DNA of 64,000 bases from SMWD01 sp964629475 (GTDB lineage Bacteria; Pseudomonadota; Gammaproteobacteria; Steroidobacterales; GCA-2729495): contig CAZVQW010000004.1 in NCBI GenBank assembly GCA_964629475.1, positions 62,001 through 126,000 of the forward strand, read 5' to 3'. The first letter of the stretch is position 1, and each line of letters opens with the position of its first letter. This document shows, in pieces, positions 1 through 7,663 of the stretch. A model generated the notes under the pieces. It was not told where the DNA came from, searched no databases, and saw nothing but the letters and a program-made list of their open reading frames with translations. The position numbers were made by a program, and so were the translations under genes.

Positions 1-651
1 GATCTCGATCACAAATTCACGAGCCCGCGTCTTGGCATTCACGATACGGCCCGGCATCTGGCTTTTCTGCGCGAAACGTTGCGTACGCAGTCAGGCCACC
101 CGCATTTTGGGGATGTGTCGCGACTCGCTGCCCGGATACTGGCAGCCGCAGAAGACCTGGCGCCCTATCCGCAAACACCGGATCGGATCGTGCATGGTGA
201 CCCGAAAATAAATAATGTGTTATTCGATCGCTCTACCGATATTGCTTTCAGTCTCGTCGATCTCGACACGCTGGCGCGGATGCCGTTGCCACTCGAACTC
301 GGAGATGCCATGCGTTCGTGGTGCAACCCGGCCGGTGAGGATGATCAGGTCAGTGAGTTTTGCGTACAGCTGTTCGCGCAGTCGATCCGGGGATATGCAG
401 AGGTTGCGCGAGACTGGATGACCCCGGAAGAGTCAAGGGCAATCGTGCCGGCTACCGAAATAATACTCGTTGAACTGGCCGCCCGATTCTGTGCCGATGC
501 ATTGAATGAATGTTACTTCGGCTGGAACACCGACAAGTTTGCAACGCGCAGCGAGCATAACCAGGAGCGTGCTGCGAGTCAGTTGCATGTTGCCGAGTCG
601 TTGGCCGCACAGCGCAAGGATCTGGAAGCGATTGTAGTCGCTGCTTTCTAG
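1..651 (+). CDS. Aminoglycoside phosphotransferase-family (APH/ChoK fold) protein, 5' truncated by the window
   Basis: The frame is open from base 1, so the N-terminal lobe lies outside the window. The visible part holds the APH/choline-kinase catalytic loop, HGDPKINNVLF (H-G-D with N downstream), followed by the metal-binding segment LVDLDTL that replaces the DFG of protein kinases. Proteins of this fold transfer phosphate from ATP to small molecules such as sugars, choline or aminoglycosides, and many chromosomal members have no role in resistance. The substrate cannot be read from the sequence. The stop is two bases from the stop of the convergent serine hydrolase gene, so no terminator fits between them. 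The family call is secure and the substrate is unknown. Confidence 0.8.
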   Translation, partial: DLDHKFTSPRLGIHDTARHLAFLRETLRTQSGHPHFGDVSRLAARILAAAEDLAPYPQTPDRIVHGDPKINNVLFDRSTDIAFSLVDLDTLARMPLPLELGDAMRSWCNPAGEDDQVSEFCVQLFAQSIRGYAEVARDWMTPEESRAIVPATEIILVELAARFCADALNECYFGWNTDKFATRSEHNQERAASQLHVAESLAAQRKDLEAIVVAAF

Positions 652-653
652 CC

Positions 654-1856
654 TTATGGCTTCTTCAGTCCGCTGATCACACTGTTAACCAGGAATGCAT
701 TATCCCAGCCGGCCTTCAGCGGTGTGCGGCCGTATGCCGGGCCGAGACGCACGATGACCAGTTCATGAGAAGGCACGACATAGACGCGTTGCGCGCCGTA
801 GCCACCGAAGTAGTAAACGTCCTTGGCAAGAAACGGATCTCTGCGCGCATAGGCGCCCTGTGTCGAAGGGAGTTTGCTGCGCGGATTCACATCGATTTCA
901 TAGGCAAGCCAGGTATGCAGGCCGTACCATTTCGAAACTGGAGATTGCCGTATCATTGCATTGATCCAGCCGGGCGGAACAATCTGCTTGTCGTTGATCC
1001 TGCCGTGATTCAGCATTAATTGCCCGATCCTTGCCCAGTCCAGTGCCGTGGCCATCAGGCAGCAGGATGTAAACGCATCACCGAATTCGCTATCGAGCCA
1101 GACCAGGGCCTGCAGGCCGCCCATCGGTTGCCAGATTTTTTGCTCGAGATACTCGGCGTAGCGTTTGCCACTCGCACGTTCCAGAACGGTGCCGAGCAAT
1201 TCTGAGTTGATGGAGTTGTAGTCAAATTGCGTGCCCGGATCCCAGTCAGCCATCGGAGTTTTGAGAATGTAAGGCAGCGTGTCGCTCGAATACCGTCGGC
1301 GGAAACCATCGCTAAACGGGTTTGGCTTGAAGTCGTGCCGGGCAAGTCCTGAGGACATCATCATCAGTTCGCGCAACGTGATATCGCCTTGCGGCTGATC
1401 CCGCCATTCATCGATATATTTGTCGATCGGGTCATCGACTGAATCGATAAGGCCTTCATCGATGGCCACACCGACCAGCAACGCGAGTAGTGACTTGTGC
1501 ATCGATTGGGACTGGGTCAGGCTGTTACGGTCGAGGCCGTCCGCATACCACTCGGTCTGGATCTTGCCCTTGTGAATGACGATCAGCGCATAGGAATCGA
1601 AACCGGCCGCATAGTCTTTGATGGCCTTGGTCGCGAGGTCATCGATCACCTTTTCCCCGGGCGTCGCTCGGGGCAGAACATATGCGTCGTCTCCGGCGAT
1701 CGGTTCGTTCGGTTCCAGGGTGCGGGGCTTGCCGTCCGTGGTATAGATCAACGTGTCGGAAAACCGGCGCCAGAGCCACGGATCCTCGAAGTACAGGACA
1801 CTCAGTGCGACGACGATCGCGATCAGCAATAGAACGGTGAGTCGAAAACCCCTCAT
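654..1856 (-). CDS. Serine hydrolase, class C beta-lactamase/penicillin-binding-protein fold, membrane anchored
   Basis: 400 residues if started at the ATG at 1856, which directly precedes one hydrophobic segment (about residues 5-22). An upstream start would add a 37-residue tail unlike any signal peptide. The catalytic motif SMHK (about 118-121) gives the nucleophilic serine and general-base lysine, and the YNS motif (about 213-215) is the second signature of the fold. A clear KTG-type third motif was not identified by eye. Family members include class C beta-lactamases, DD-peptidases, esterases and amidases. The anchor and lack of resistance context favour a periplasm-facing peptidase or esterase over a true beta-lactamase. 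It is transcribed divergently from the isochorismatase gene cluster. Confidence 0.82.
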   Translation of the reverse strand: MRGFRLTVLLLIAIVVALSVLYFEDPWLWRRFSDTLIYTTDGKPRTLEPNEPIAGDDAYVLPRATPGEKVIDDLATKAIKDYAAGFDSYALIVIHKGKIQTEWYADGLDRNSLTQSQSMHKSLLALLVGVAIDEGLIDSVDDPIDKYIDEWRDQPQGDITLRELMMMSSGLARHDFKPNPFSDGFRRRYSSDTLPYILKTPMADWDPGTQFDYNSINSELLGTVLERASGKRYAEYLEQKIWQPMGGLQALVWLDSEFGDAFTSCCLMATALDWARIGQLMLNHGRINDKQIVPPGWINAMIRQSPVSKWYGLHTWLAYEIDVNPRSKLPSTQGAYARRDPFLAKDVYYFGGYGAQRVYVVPSHELVIVRLGPAYGRTPLKAGWDNAFLVNSVISGLKKP

Positions 1857-1995
1857 CGGGATGGCCTCTGCAGTCGACGTGAAGGCAGCAGTATCGCACA
1901 GCAACCGATTGCACGTCTGCGGGCTGGTTGCAGATATATATATTCGGTGACACCATTGGCGGTCCATTCAAGAAAAAGACACCGGGGAATAGCGC

Positions 1996-2625
1996 ATGGT
2001 GGATTCTGCTGATCAAAACTACGCGGGCGTCTGGGACAACCGGCTCGGGTTCGGCAAGAAATCTGCGATTGTCGTTATCGATCTGTTGCAGGGATATACG
2101 ACAGAAGGATCGGCGCTGTATGCGCCGGGTGTCGTTGCCTGCGTCAAGGAGGTGCCGGAATTGCTCGATCTGGCACGCGAGAAGGGTGTGCCTATCATCC
2201 ATACCCGGGTGCTGTATACGCCACCGAACTACGAGGACGGTGGTATCTGGATCAACAAGGCCCCGGTGCTCAAGGACCTGGTCCTCGGCAACCCCTATGC
2301 AGAATTCTGTCCGGAAGTTGTACCGAAACCTGGTGAGCCGATTGTAATTAAGCAGTATGCCAGCGCGTTCTTCGGTACGTCACTGATCGCGACTTTGAAC
2401 GGTCTGGGCGTCGATACGCTAATCATTACGGGCTGCACGACATCCGGCTGTGTGCGTGCGACGGCCGTCGACACCGTGCAGCATGGTCTTCGTCCGATCT
2501 GCGTCCGTGAATGCGTGGGTGACCGCCATGACGGGCCGCATGAGGCGAACCTGTTCGACATCAATGCCAAGTATGGGGATGTGATCAGCAAGGCCGAGAC
2601 GATGAAGTACCTGAACGGCCTCTAA
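1996..2625 (+). CDS. Isochorismatase-family cysteine amidohydrolase (N-carbamoylsarcosine amidase-like)
   Basis: 209 residues, normal for the family. The catalytic triad is visible: Asp29 in VVIDLLQGY, Lys119 in VIKQYASAFFGT and Cys152 in GCTTSGCVRATAVD. The Cys motif resembles N-carbamoylsarcosine amidohydrolase and RutB-type enzymes, which hydrolyse carbamoyl or amide groups on small molecules, rather than true isochorismatases. It begins a same-strand cluster with a PuuE-like deacetylase, a small basic protein and a bicupin, ending at the terminator near 5001. The mix recalls ureide (allantoin or carbamoyl amino acid) breakdown; that is inference from fold partners only. No strong Shine-Dalgarno is seen before the ATG. 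Confidence 0.85.
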   Translation: MVDSADQNYAGVWDNRLGFGKKSAIVVIDLLQGYTTEGSALYAPGVVACVKEVPELLDLAREKGVPIIHTRVLYTPPNYEDGGIWINKAPVLKDLVLGNPYAEFCPEVVPKPGEPIVIKQYASAFFGTSLIATLNGLGVDTLIITGCTTSGCVRATAVDTVQHGLRPICVRECVGDRHDGPHEANLFDINAKYGDVISKAETMKYLNGL

Positions 2626-2717
2626 AGTCAGGCTGGAAGTCACGAGTGACTTAAATCAGCGACTTCTTGAGCTTCTTGGCCGAGAATGCGAATAATCAAA
2701 TATATACAGCAGCATCC

Positions 2718-3635
2718 ATGGCCGAACTGACACAATCCCGACATTACGATTACGTACCGATCATCGATCGTGAGCCGTTCTGGTTGCCGGAAGGTAAACG
2801 TGTTGCGGTTATGCCGTATATCAACATCGAGCATTTCCCGGCTGCAATCAAGGGTACGGCCCTGATTCCCGGCACCGCCATCTTCAGCCCCGATCCGCTG
2901 AATTATGGCTGGCGTGACTACGGTAACCGTGTCGGTCTGTGGCGCATGATGGAACTAATGGATGCCTGCGGCATGCGTGGTACCGTCTGCCTGAACGCCG
3001 AGATTATTCGCGAATACCCCCGGATCATCGAGGAAGGCGAGAAACGTAATTGGGCCTGGATCGGTCATGGCGTTAATAACGCACCGGCGAATTTTATCGG
3101 CAACGTGACGGACGCCAACGGCGAGATCGTCCATGCTCTTGATGAAACCCGGGAGCGCGAGATTCTGGAGGCGACCCTGAAGCCGATGGAGGAGGTCCTC
3201 GGCCGTAAGACCAAGGGCTGGTTGAGCCCGTTCCTGACACACACGGATAATACGCCGCGCTTGCTGGAAGAATTCGGCGTCGAGTATCTGTGCGACTATA
3301 CGTGTGACGATCACCCGTTTCGCTTCAATACACCGGACAATAACCTGATCTCCGTGCCATACACCGTAGAGATCAACGATATCCCGTGTTTCCTGAACCT
3401 CGGCATCTCTTCCGAGGCCTTCGGCGACATGATTATCGACCAGTTCGATGTGCTGTATGAGGAAGGCGCGACCAACGCACGCTGCATGCCGATTTGCCTG
3501 CACACGTTCCACGTCGGTCAACCGAACAAGTTTAAACACCTGAAGCGGGCATTCGAGTATATTGCCAAGCATGATGACGTCTGGCTGACAACCGGCGATG
3601 ATGTCAATGACTGGTACCGACAACAATTTATGTAA
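2718..3635 (+). CDS. Polysaccharide deacetylase-family (NodB-like, PuuE-type) hydrolase
   Basis: 305 residues from the ATG at 2718; a TTG at 2667 would add 17 unlikely residues. The NodB-type TIM-barrel pattern is recognisable: a switch to early-stage motifs around HGVNNAPANFIG, then GWLSPFLTHTDNTPRLLEE, and a late PICLHTFHVGQP segment. Absence of a signal peptide argues for a cytosolic enzyme, like the PuuE allantoinases, rather than a cell-wall chitin or peptidoglycan deacetylase. It lies 92 bases after the isochorismatase gene and 19 bases before the small basic gene. The substrate is inferred to be a small ureide or amide, but this is not shown by the sequence. Confidence 0.83.
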   Translation: MAELTQSRHYDYVPIIDREPFWLPEGKRVAVMPYINIEHFPAAIKGTALIPGTAIFSPDPLNYGWRDYGNRVGLWRMMELMDACGMRGTVCLNAEIIREYPRIIEEGEKRNWAWIGHGVNNAPANFIGNVTDANGEIVHALDETREREILEATLKPMEEVLGRKTKGWLSPFLTHTDNTPRLLEEFGVEYLCDYTCDDHPFRFNTPDNNLISVPYTVEINDIPCFLNLGISSEAFGDMIIDQFDVLYEEGATNARCMPICLHTFHVGQPNKFKHLKRAFEYIAKHDDVWLTTGDDVNDWYRQQFM

Positions 3636-3654
3636 GAGCACTGGAGGCTGGATA

Positions 3655-3924
3655 ATGGCTAAACGCGTACAAGATGTCGCCCCGTCGCGTTCGACTGAGA
3701 ACAAGGCGTGGTTGAAAGAAAATATTGCCGAGCAAGTGAAACGTCATCGCGCGATCATGAAAGAGATGAACGAAGATATCGCTCCGCAACGGGCCAAGTG
3801 GTACAAGCGATTCCTGAAAGACGTGTCGACGACCGGCTTTAATTTTAACGGTGACATGAAGCGTGTCATTGCGAAAAAGGATTTACCGAAACAACCCAAG
3901 CGCAAGGAAAAAGTGGTCTATTGA
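3655..3924 (+). CDS. Small basic protein of unknown function in the amidohydrolase cluster
   Basis: 89 residues starting MAKRVQDVAP at an ATG preceded by a GGAGG-like ribosome binding site at about 3643. The protein is rich in Lys and Arg, has no signal peptide or membrane segment, and is probably mostly helical around residues 15-55. It ends in a Lys-rich tail (PKQPKRKEKVVY). I do not recognise the family. Its position between the deacetylase and the bicupin, on the same strand with short gaps, makes it part of the same operon; the bicupin also ends in a strongly basic tail, so both may bind an acidic partner or nucleic acid. That link is speculative. Confidence 0.7.
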   Translation: MAKRVQDVAPSRSTENKAWLKENIAEQVKRHRAIMKEMNEDIAPQRAKWYKRFLKDVSTTGFNFNGDMKRVIAKKDLPKQPKRKEKVVY

Positions 3925-3976
3925 GCGCATCCGCTCATGCGAATCACCTGATGCATAACATTTAAGGAGAAGTAGA

Positions 3977-4975
3977 GTGGCACGACCACATATCGAGCCC
4001 TACGTAGAACTGGACACGTCGTACAAGAAGTTCGACATCGCTGGTTTCAAGGGCAGTGAGTACAAAGTACTGTCGCTGGATGTCGATACCGGCGCCTGTA
4101 CGCTGAAAGTTCAGTTCAACGGCGGCTACAAACGCAAGCCCGGCCTGAGTTATTCGGACATGGAAATCTTCGTGCTCGAAGGCCGGCTCAAGGTCGGCAA
4201 CAAGGTCTGGACTCGCGGTCATTACGCGTTCATCCCGGCCGGCATGCATATCGGTGCGATCAGCGCCCCGCAGGGCGCCGAAGCCCTGGTCATGTATAAC
4301 GACAGCGAGCCGAGTTTCGAGGAATCGGACCGAAATCATAAGCTGGCGCTTACCGAGGCCTATTCGGAGCTGAATACGTACACTGATGCACCGTGGGCGC
4401 CGGGTAACATCGTGCAACCGTCCGTCGCATCGGGTTGCCTGATCAAGCCGCTGCACTACGATCCTCTGACCGAGGCAATTACTTTTCTGTACTGCATGAC
4501 GCCGCAGTTTCGCCAGGACAACATCTCGTACCATGATGCCGCCGAGGAGAGCTATCACATCTGGGGCACCTCCTGGATGATGCAATTCGGTGATTTGCCC
4601 ACGGGCGGGTATTTCTGGCGTCCTGAGTACATCAACCATGGCTCATTCCGCTGCGAACTCGGTACGATTGCATTCGGTCGCACCGATTCGAAGCTGCACA
4701 ACTATTTCCACTACAACCCGTGGTCAAATCCAGACGAGAATAAACTGCGAGCCGCCGCGCACCTGTACCGCCAACGACCGAAGCTGTACCAGTGGGTGCA
4801 GTCGGAAGGTCACAATCATCCGCACGGTCCGGAGGACTTCGAGCATCCGCATTATCATGACGATGCTCAGGTTCGTCATCTGCACGGCCATCCGCCGATG
4901 CCGATCGAGGATCACGCTGTGGCGGTTGCGAAAAAACAGAAGAAGAAAACCAAGAAAAGAGCACGACGCAGGTAG
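3977..4975 (+). CDS. Bicupin protein with His-rich segment and basic C-terminal tail
   Basis: 332 residues from a GTG at 3977 with a well placed AAGGAG at 3964-3969. Two cupin-like halves are visible: the first around MEIFVLEGRLKVGNKV and HYAFIPAGMHIG (about 55-95), the second around HDAAEESYHIWG to FWRPEYINHG (about 175-225). Cupins of this shape include ureidoglycine aminohydrolase and dioxygenases, with metal held by His and Glu in the barrel. Residues about 275-315 are packed with His (HNHPHGP, HPHYHDD), a likely extra metal-binding stretch, and the protein ends with KKQKKKTKKRARRR. It is the last gene before the terminator at 5001. The reaction is unknown. Confidence 0.78.
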   Translation: MARPHIEPYVELDTSYKKFDIAGFKGSEYKVLSLDVDTGACTLKVQFNGGYKRKPGLSYSDMEIFVLEGRLKVGNKVWTRGHYAFIPAGMHIGAISAPQGAEALVMYNDSEPSFEESDRNHKLALTEAYSELNTYTDAPWAPGNIVQPSVASGCLIKPLHYDPLTEAITFLYCMTPQFRQDNISYHDAAEESYHIWGTSWMMQFGDLPTGGYFWRPEYINHGSFRCELGTIAFGRTDSKLHNYFHYNPWSNPDENKLRAAAHLYRQRPKLYQWVQSEGHNHPHGPEDFEHPHYHDDAQVRHLHGHPPMPIEDHAVAVAKKQKKKTKKRARRR

Positions 4976-5000
4976 TTGCACCGCGTTTGACCTAAAAGAG

Positions 5001-5026
5001 AGGAGGGCATTGCCCTCCTTTTTTTT
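5001..5026 (+). terminator. Rho-independent terminator after the bicupin gene
   Basis: An 8-bp perfect stem (AGGAGGGC at 5001-5008 with GCCCTCCT at 5012-5019) with a 3-nt loop runs straight into eight T residues. It lies 26 bases after the bicupin stop and marks the end of the four-gene cluster. Confidence 0.92.
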
Positions 5027-5118
5027 GGCTGTTGTGCGGGTGATCATTTACCCGGATTTTTATCTGCCGCCACCGGCTGGCGGCGTCGCTGGTTCAGTCA
5101 ATTGCCTTCGACGCCGGG

Positions 5119-6363
5119 ATGCTCGATAGTACGCGCCCGTCACTGCACAGGACCCCGCCGGGCCCGATCATGCCAGTCCTGCTTTTTTCCATCATGCTAT
5201 CGGGCATGGGCTTCGGGCTCGTATTGCCGGCCTTCCTGTTCTATGCCGGCAACCTTGGCGCCTCACCACTCATCGCGACGACCATTGTCGCGCTGTATTC
5301 ATTTGGTCAGTTTTTTGCCAATCCGATCTGGGGGCGTATGAGCGATCGTTACGGGCGCAAGCCGATTCTGTTGCTGAGTTCGGCGGGCATGCTCCTCGCT
5401 TACCTGGTCATGGCATACGCCGAAAACCTGTGGTTGCTTGGTTTTGCCCGGATGCTGTCGGGCATCATGGGGGCCAACGTATCCGTCGCGATGGCCTATA
5501 TCAGCGATATCACACCGATAGAGAAGCGCGCGCAGGGGCTGGGACTGGCCGGCGGCTCGATCAGTCTCGGCTTCACGATGGGTCCGGCGCTCGGTGGCTT
5601 GTTGTCCGGTAACGATGCCGGCACGGCGACATTGATGTGGCCTGCCCTGGGTGCCGCAGCATTATATTTCATTACGCTGATCGCAATCTTTTTTCTCAAG
5701 GAAAGTCTGCCGCCGGAGAAGCGCGTGACGGCAGACGCCGGAACTGACCGCCCTACTGCATTCTCTGCCGTCAAAAGGGTCTTGCAGCGGCCGACCGTCA
5801 CGCGCCTGATTATCATCGGTTTCATGATCTTCGCCGCGATGGGTTTCTTCGAGACGATCATGCCGCTGTGGAGTGAGGCACGCTTCGGCTGGGGGCCACG
5901 TGAGGTCGGACTGTGTTTCACGTATCTCGGCCTCGTGATCGCGATCACGCAAGGGTATCTCGTTGGCAAGCTTGCGCCGCGATTCGGTGAGAGCAAGCTG
6001 GTGTTGTTTGGTGTTGCCGCTTACTGCTTAGGCTTATTGTGGATGACTCAGGTATCGGTCTGGCAGATGATGCTGATCGGCATCACGTTCACATCCGCCG
6101 GCGCGGGCATGGTGGTGACCAGCATGACGAGCCTCGTGTCGCGCCAGGCCGGCGAACACGAGCGCGGCCTTGTACTCGGAGTCTATAACTCGAGTGCATG
6201 GATGGGCCGATTCGCGGGTCCGCCTGTTGCCGGCTTGCTGTTTCAGAGTGTTGCCGTGCAAGCACCGCTATACGTTGCCGCAGTGATTATGTTTGCGTGT
6301 TTCTGGGCGGTTCTTGGGTTGCGTTCTCACCTGAAACGGACAGGTAAGATTCCGGCTGCCTGA
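5119..6363 (+). CDS. MFS efflux transporter (TetA/multidrug-type, 12 TM)
   Basis: 414 residues with about twelve hydrophobic segments. The loop 2-3 signature of the major facilitator superfamily, GRMSDRYGRKPILL, is intact (about residues 72-86), and the GxxxGPxxGG-type motif of drug/proton antiporters appears as GFTMGPALGG. This is the DHA1 pattern of proton-driven exporters related to TetA. The start is uncertain: the ATG at 5119 is used, but the ATG at 5170 begins closer to the first helix. It sits alone after the terminator, with no regulator of the TetR or MarR type beside it, so the substrate is unknown. Confidence 0.87.
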   Translation: MLDSTRPSLHRTPPGPIMPVLLFSIMLSGMGFGLVLPAFLFYAGNLGASPLIATTIVALYSFGQFFANPIWGRMSDRYGRKPILLLSSAGMLLAYLVMAYAENLWLLGFARMLSGIMGANVSVAMAYISDITPIEKRAQGLGLAGGSISLGFTMGPALGGLLSGNDAGTATLMWPALGAAALYFITLIAIFFLKESLPPEKRVTADAGTDRPTAFSAVKRVLQRPTVTRLIIIGFMIFAAMGFFETIMPLWSEARFGWGPREVGLCFTYLGLVIAITQGYLVGKLAPRFGESKLVLFGVAAYCLGLLWMTQVSVWQMMLIGITFTSAGAGMVVTSMTSLVSRQAGEHERGLVLGVYNSSAWMGRFAGPPVAGLLFQSVAVQAPLYVAAVIMFACFWAVLGLRSHLKRTGKIPAA

Positions 6364-6554
6364 GTATCTGCAGGCGCCTCGGGTGATTGCACTCGGATTT
6401 TCTGTCTCATGCGGTGGCCACAGACCGGTTTCGATCCGGAAAAATGGCAACGGCAGGCTCCAATCGAATGACAATGAATGTCGTTTCGAGCCGACAACAG
6501 ACCCGCGGTAAAATCGGCATTTTCGATAAATGTGTACGTGAGGGAGAGCGCCAG

Positions 6555-7379
6555 ATGCGAGCAAAATTGAATGTGATGACGGCATGGACTTGTGCCATGT
6601 TGATATGGGTGACCGGGCTGGTATTGATACCGACGGTATGGGCAGCGGACGCTGCGGAGTTCGGTGACGATTATGTGCCGACGGTACTGATTACCGGCTC
6701 GAATCGCGGCATCGGTCTGGAATTTGCAAAGCAATATGCAGAGCGTGGCTGGCACGTTATTGCGACTGCGCGTAAACCCGGCGTCGCGAATGAACTCAAT
6801 GCCTTGGTGAAAGAAAACAGCAATGTCGTCATTGACCAACTGGATGTCACGGATTTCGATCGTATTGATGTGCTTGCAGAGAAATATGCCGACACACCAA
6901 TCGACTTGTTGTTACTGAATGCCGGGATTACCGCAAAAATGGAGCAGCAGACATTTACCACGATGGATTTCGATAAATTTACGCAGGTATTGGCGGTCAA
7001 TACGATTGCGCCGCTAAAAATTGCCGAAGCATTCTATCCTCACGTCAGAGCCAGTCGTGACAAGAAGATCGTCACCGTCTCATCCAGCCAGGGATCGATC
7101 GGCAGCACAAAGCGGCCGCGTCTGTATTTTTATCGCAGCAGTAAAGCAGCCGTGAATATGGCGATGTTCAATCTCGCGTTGCAACTGAAAAGCAAGGGCA
7201 TCAGTGTCGGGTTGGTGAATCCGGGTCCGACCGATACGGATATGATGGCAGGTTTGCCGAAGAAATTTCTGCGGCCGGTTGATGTTGCCGTCAGTGACAT
7301 GATGCGCAATATCAATGGTTTGACGGTAGAGACGACCGGTTCGTTTTACCAGTATGATGGGACGATTCTTCCCTGGTAA
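6555..7379 (+). CDS. Short-chain dehydrogenase/reductase with an N-terminal signal peptide
   Basis: 274 residues from the ATG at 6555, preceded by AGGGAGAG at 6541-6548. The Rossmann signature TGSNRGIG, the structural LNAG, the catalytic Ser in VSSSQ and the YRSSK (YxxxK) pair are all present, so the enzyme should be an active NAD(P)-dependent oxidoreductase. The oddity is the first 36 residues: basic start, hydrophobic core (about 8-30) and a VWA-ADA cleavage-like site, which reads as a Sec signal or N-in membrane anchor. Dinucleotide enzymes rarely work outside the cytoplasm. It ends just before the MITE-like element. No specific substrate can be named. Confidence 0.85.
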   Translation: MRAKLNVMTAWTCAMLIWVTGLVLIPTVWAADAAEFGDDYVPTVLITGSNRGIGLEFAKQYAERGWHVIATARKPGVANELNALVKENSNVVIDQLDVTDFDRIDVLAEKYADTPIDLLLLNAGITAKMEQQTFTTMDFDKFTQVLAVNTIAPLKIAEAFYPHVRASRDKKIVTVSSSQGSIGSTKRPRLYFYRSSKAAVNMAMFNLALQLKSKGISVGLVNPGPTDTDMMAGLPKKFLRPVDVAVSDMMRNINGLTVETTGSFYQYDGTILPW

Positions 7380-7390
7380 TTTGGAGTGCG

Positions 7391-7635
7391 GGGGTCGGAC
7401 CATGCCAACCTATTGATTCAAAGAGATTTACCAACTAAATACCGCTTTTATCGGAGCTTGAAGGCGTGTTTTTGGCCCGAAAAACTAACCAATAAGCTTT
7501 TGTTAGATTACGTAACTGGCGGGGAAGCGCTTAAACAACCAATATTAATGCAATAAATAGCCCTTTAAGCCTCAATATGTGCTGAACATGATGTATTACC
7601 TGAATAAATACAATAGGTTGGCGTGGTCTGACCCC
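7391..7635. mobile_element. MITE-like element with 25-bp imperfect terminal inverted repeats
   Basis: The left end at 7391-7415 and right end at 7611-7635 are inverted copies of one another over 25 bases, with two mismatches; the outermost bases are GGGGTC(G/A)GACC. The 195 bases between are clearly richer in A+T than the genes around them and encode nothing longer than a few codons. Size, matched ends and lack of a transposase fit a non-autonomous miniature element. The GGGGTCAGACC-like tip resembles ends I associate with IS200/REP-associated tyrosine transposases in marine gammaproteobacteria, but no such gene is in the window. It fills the gap upstream of the DUF748 gene and may have displaced its promoter. 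Confidence 0.75.
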
Positions 7636-7663
7636 GTTTCCTGACTCGGACCCGTTTCTTAGT

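Noticed and set aside
1..651. Aminoglycoside resistance gene
   Set aside because: Only the general phosphotransferase fold is visible; the N-terminal half is missing and no mobile context is present.
654..1856. Antibiotic-resistance beta-lactamase
   Set aside because: The class C fold is shared by many peptidases and esterases; it is membrane anchored and lacks resistance context such as an ampR neighbour.
2667..2717. TTG start for the deacetylase gene
   Set aside because: It has no ribosome site and adds residues unlike family members; the ATG at 2718 fits better.
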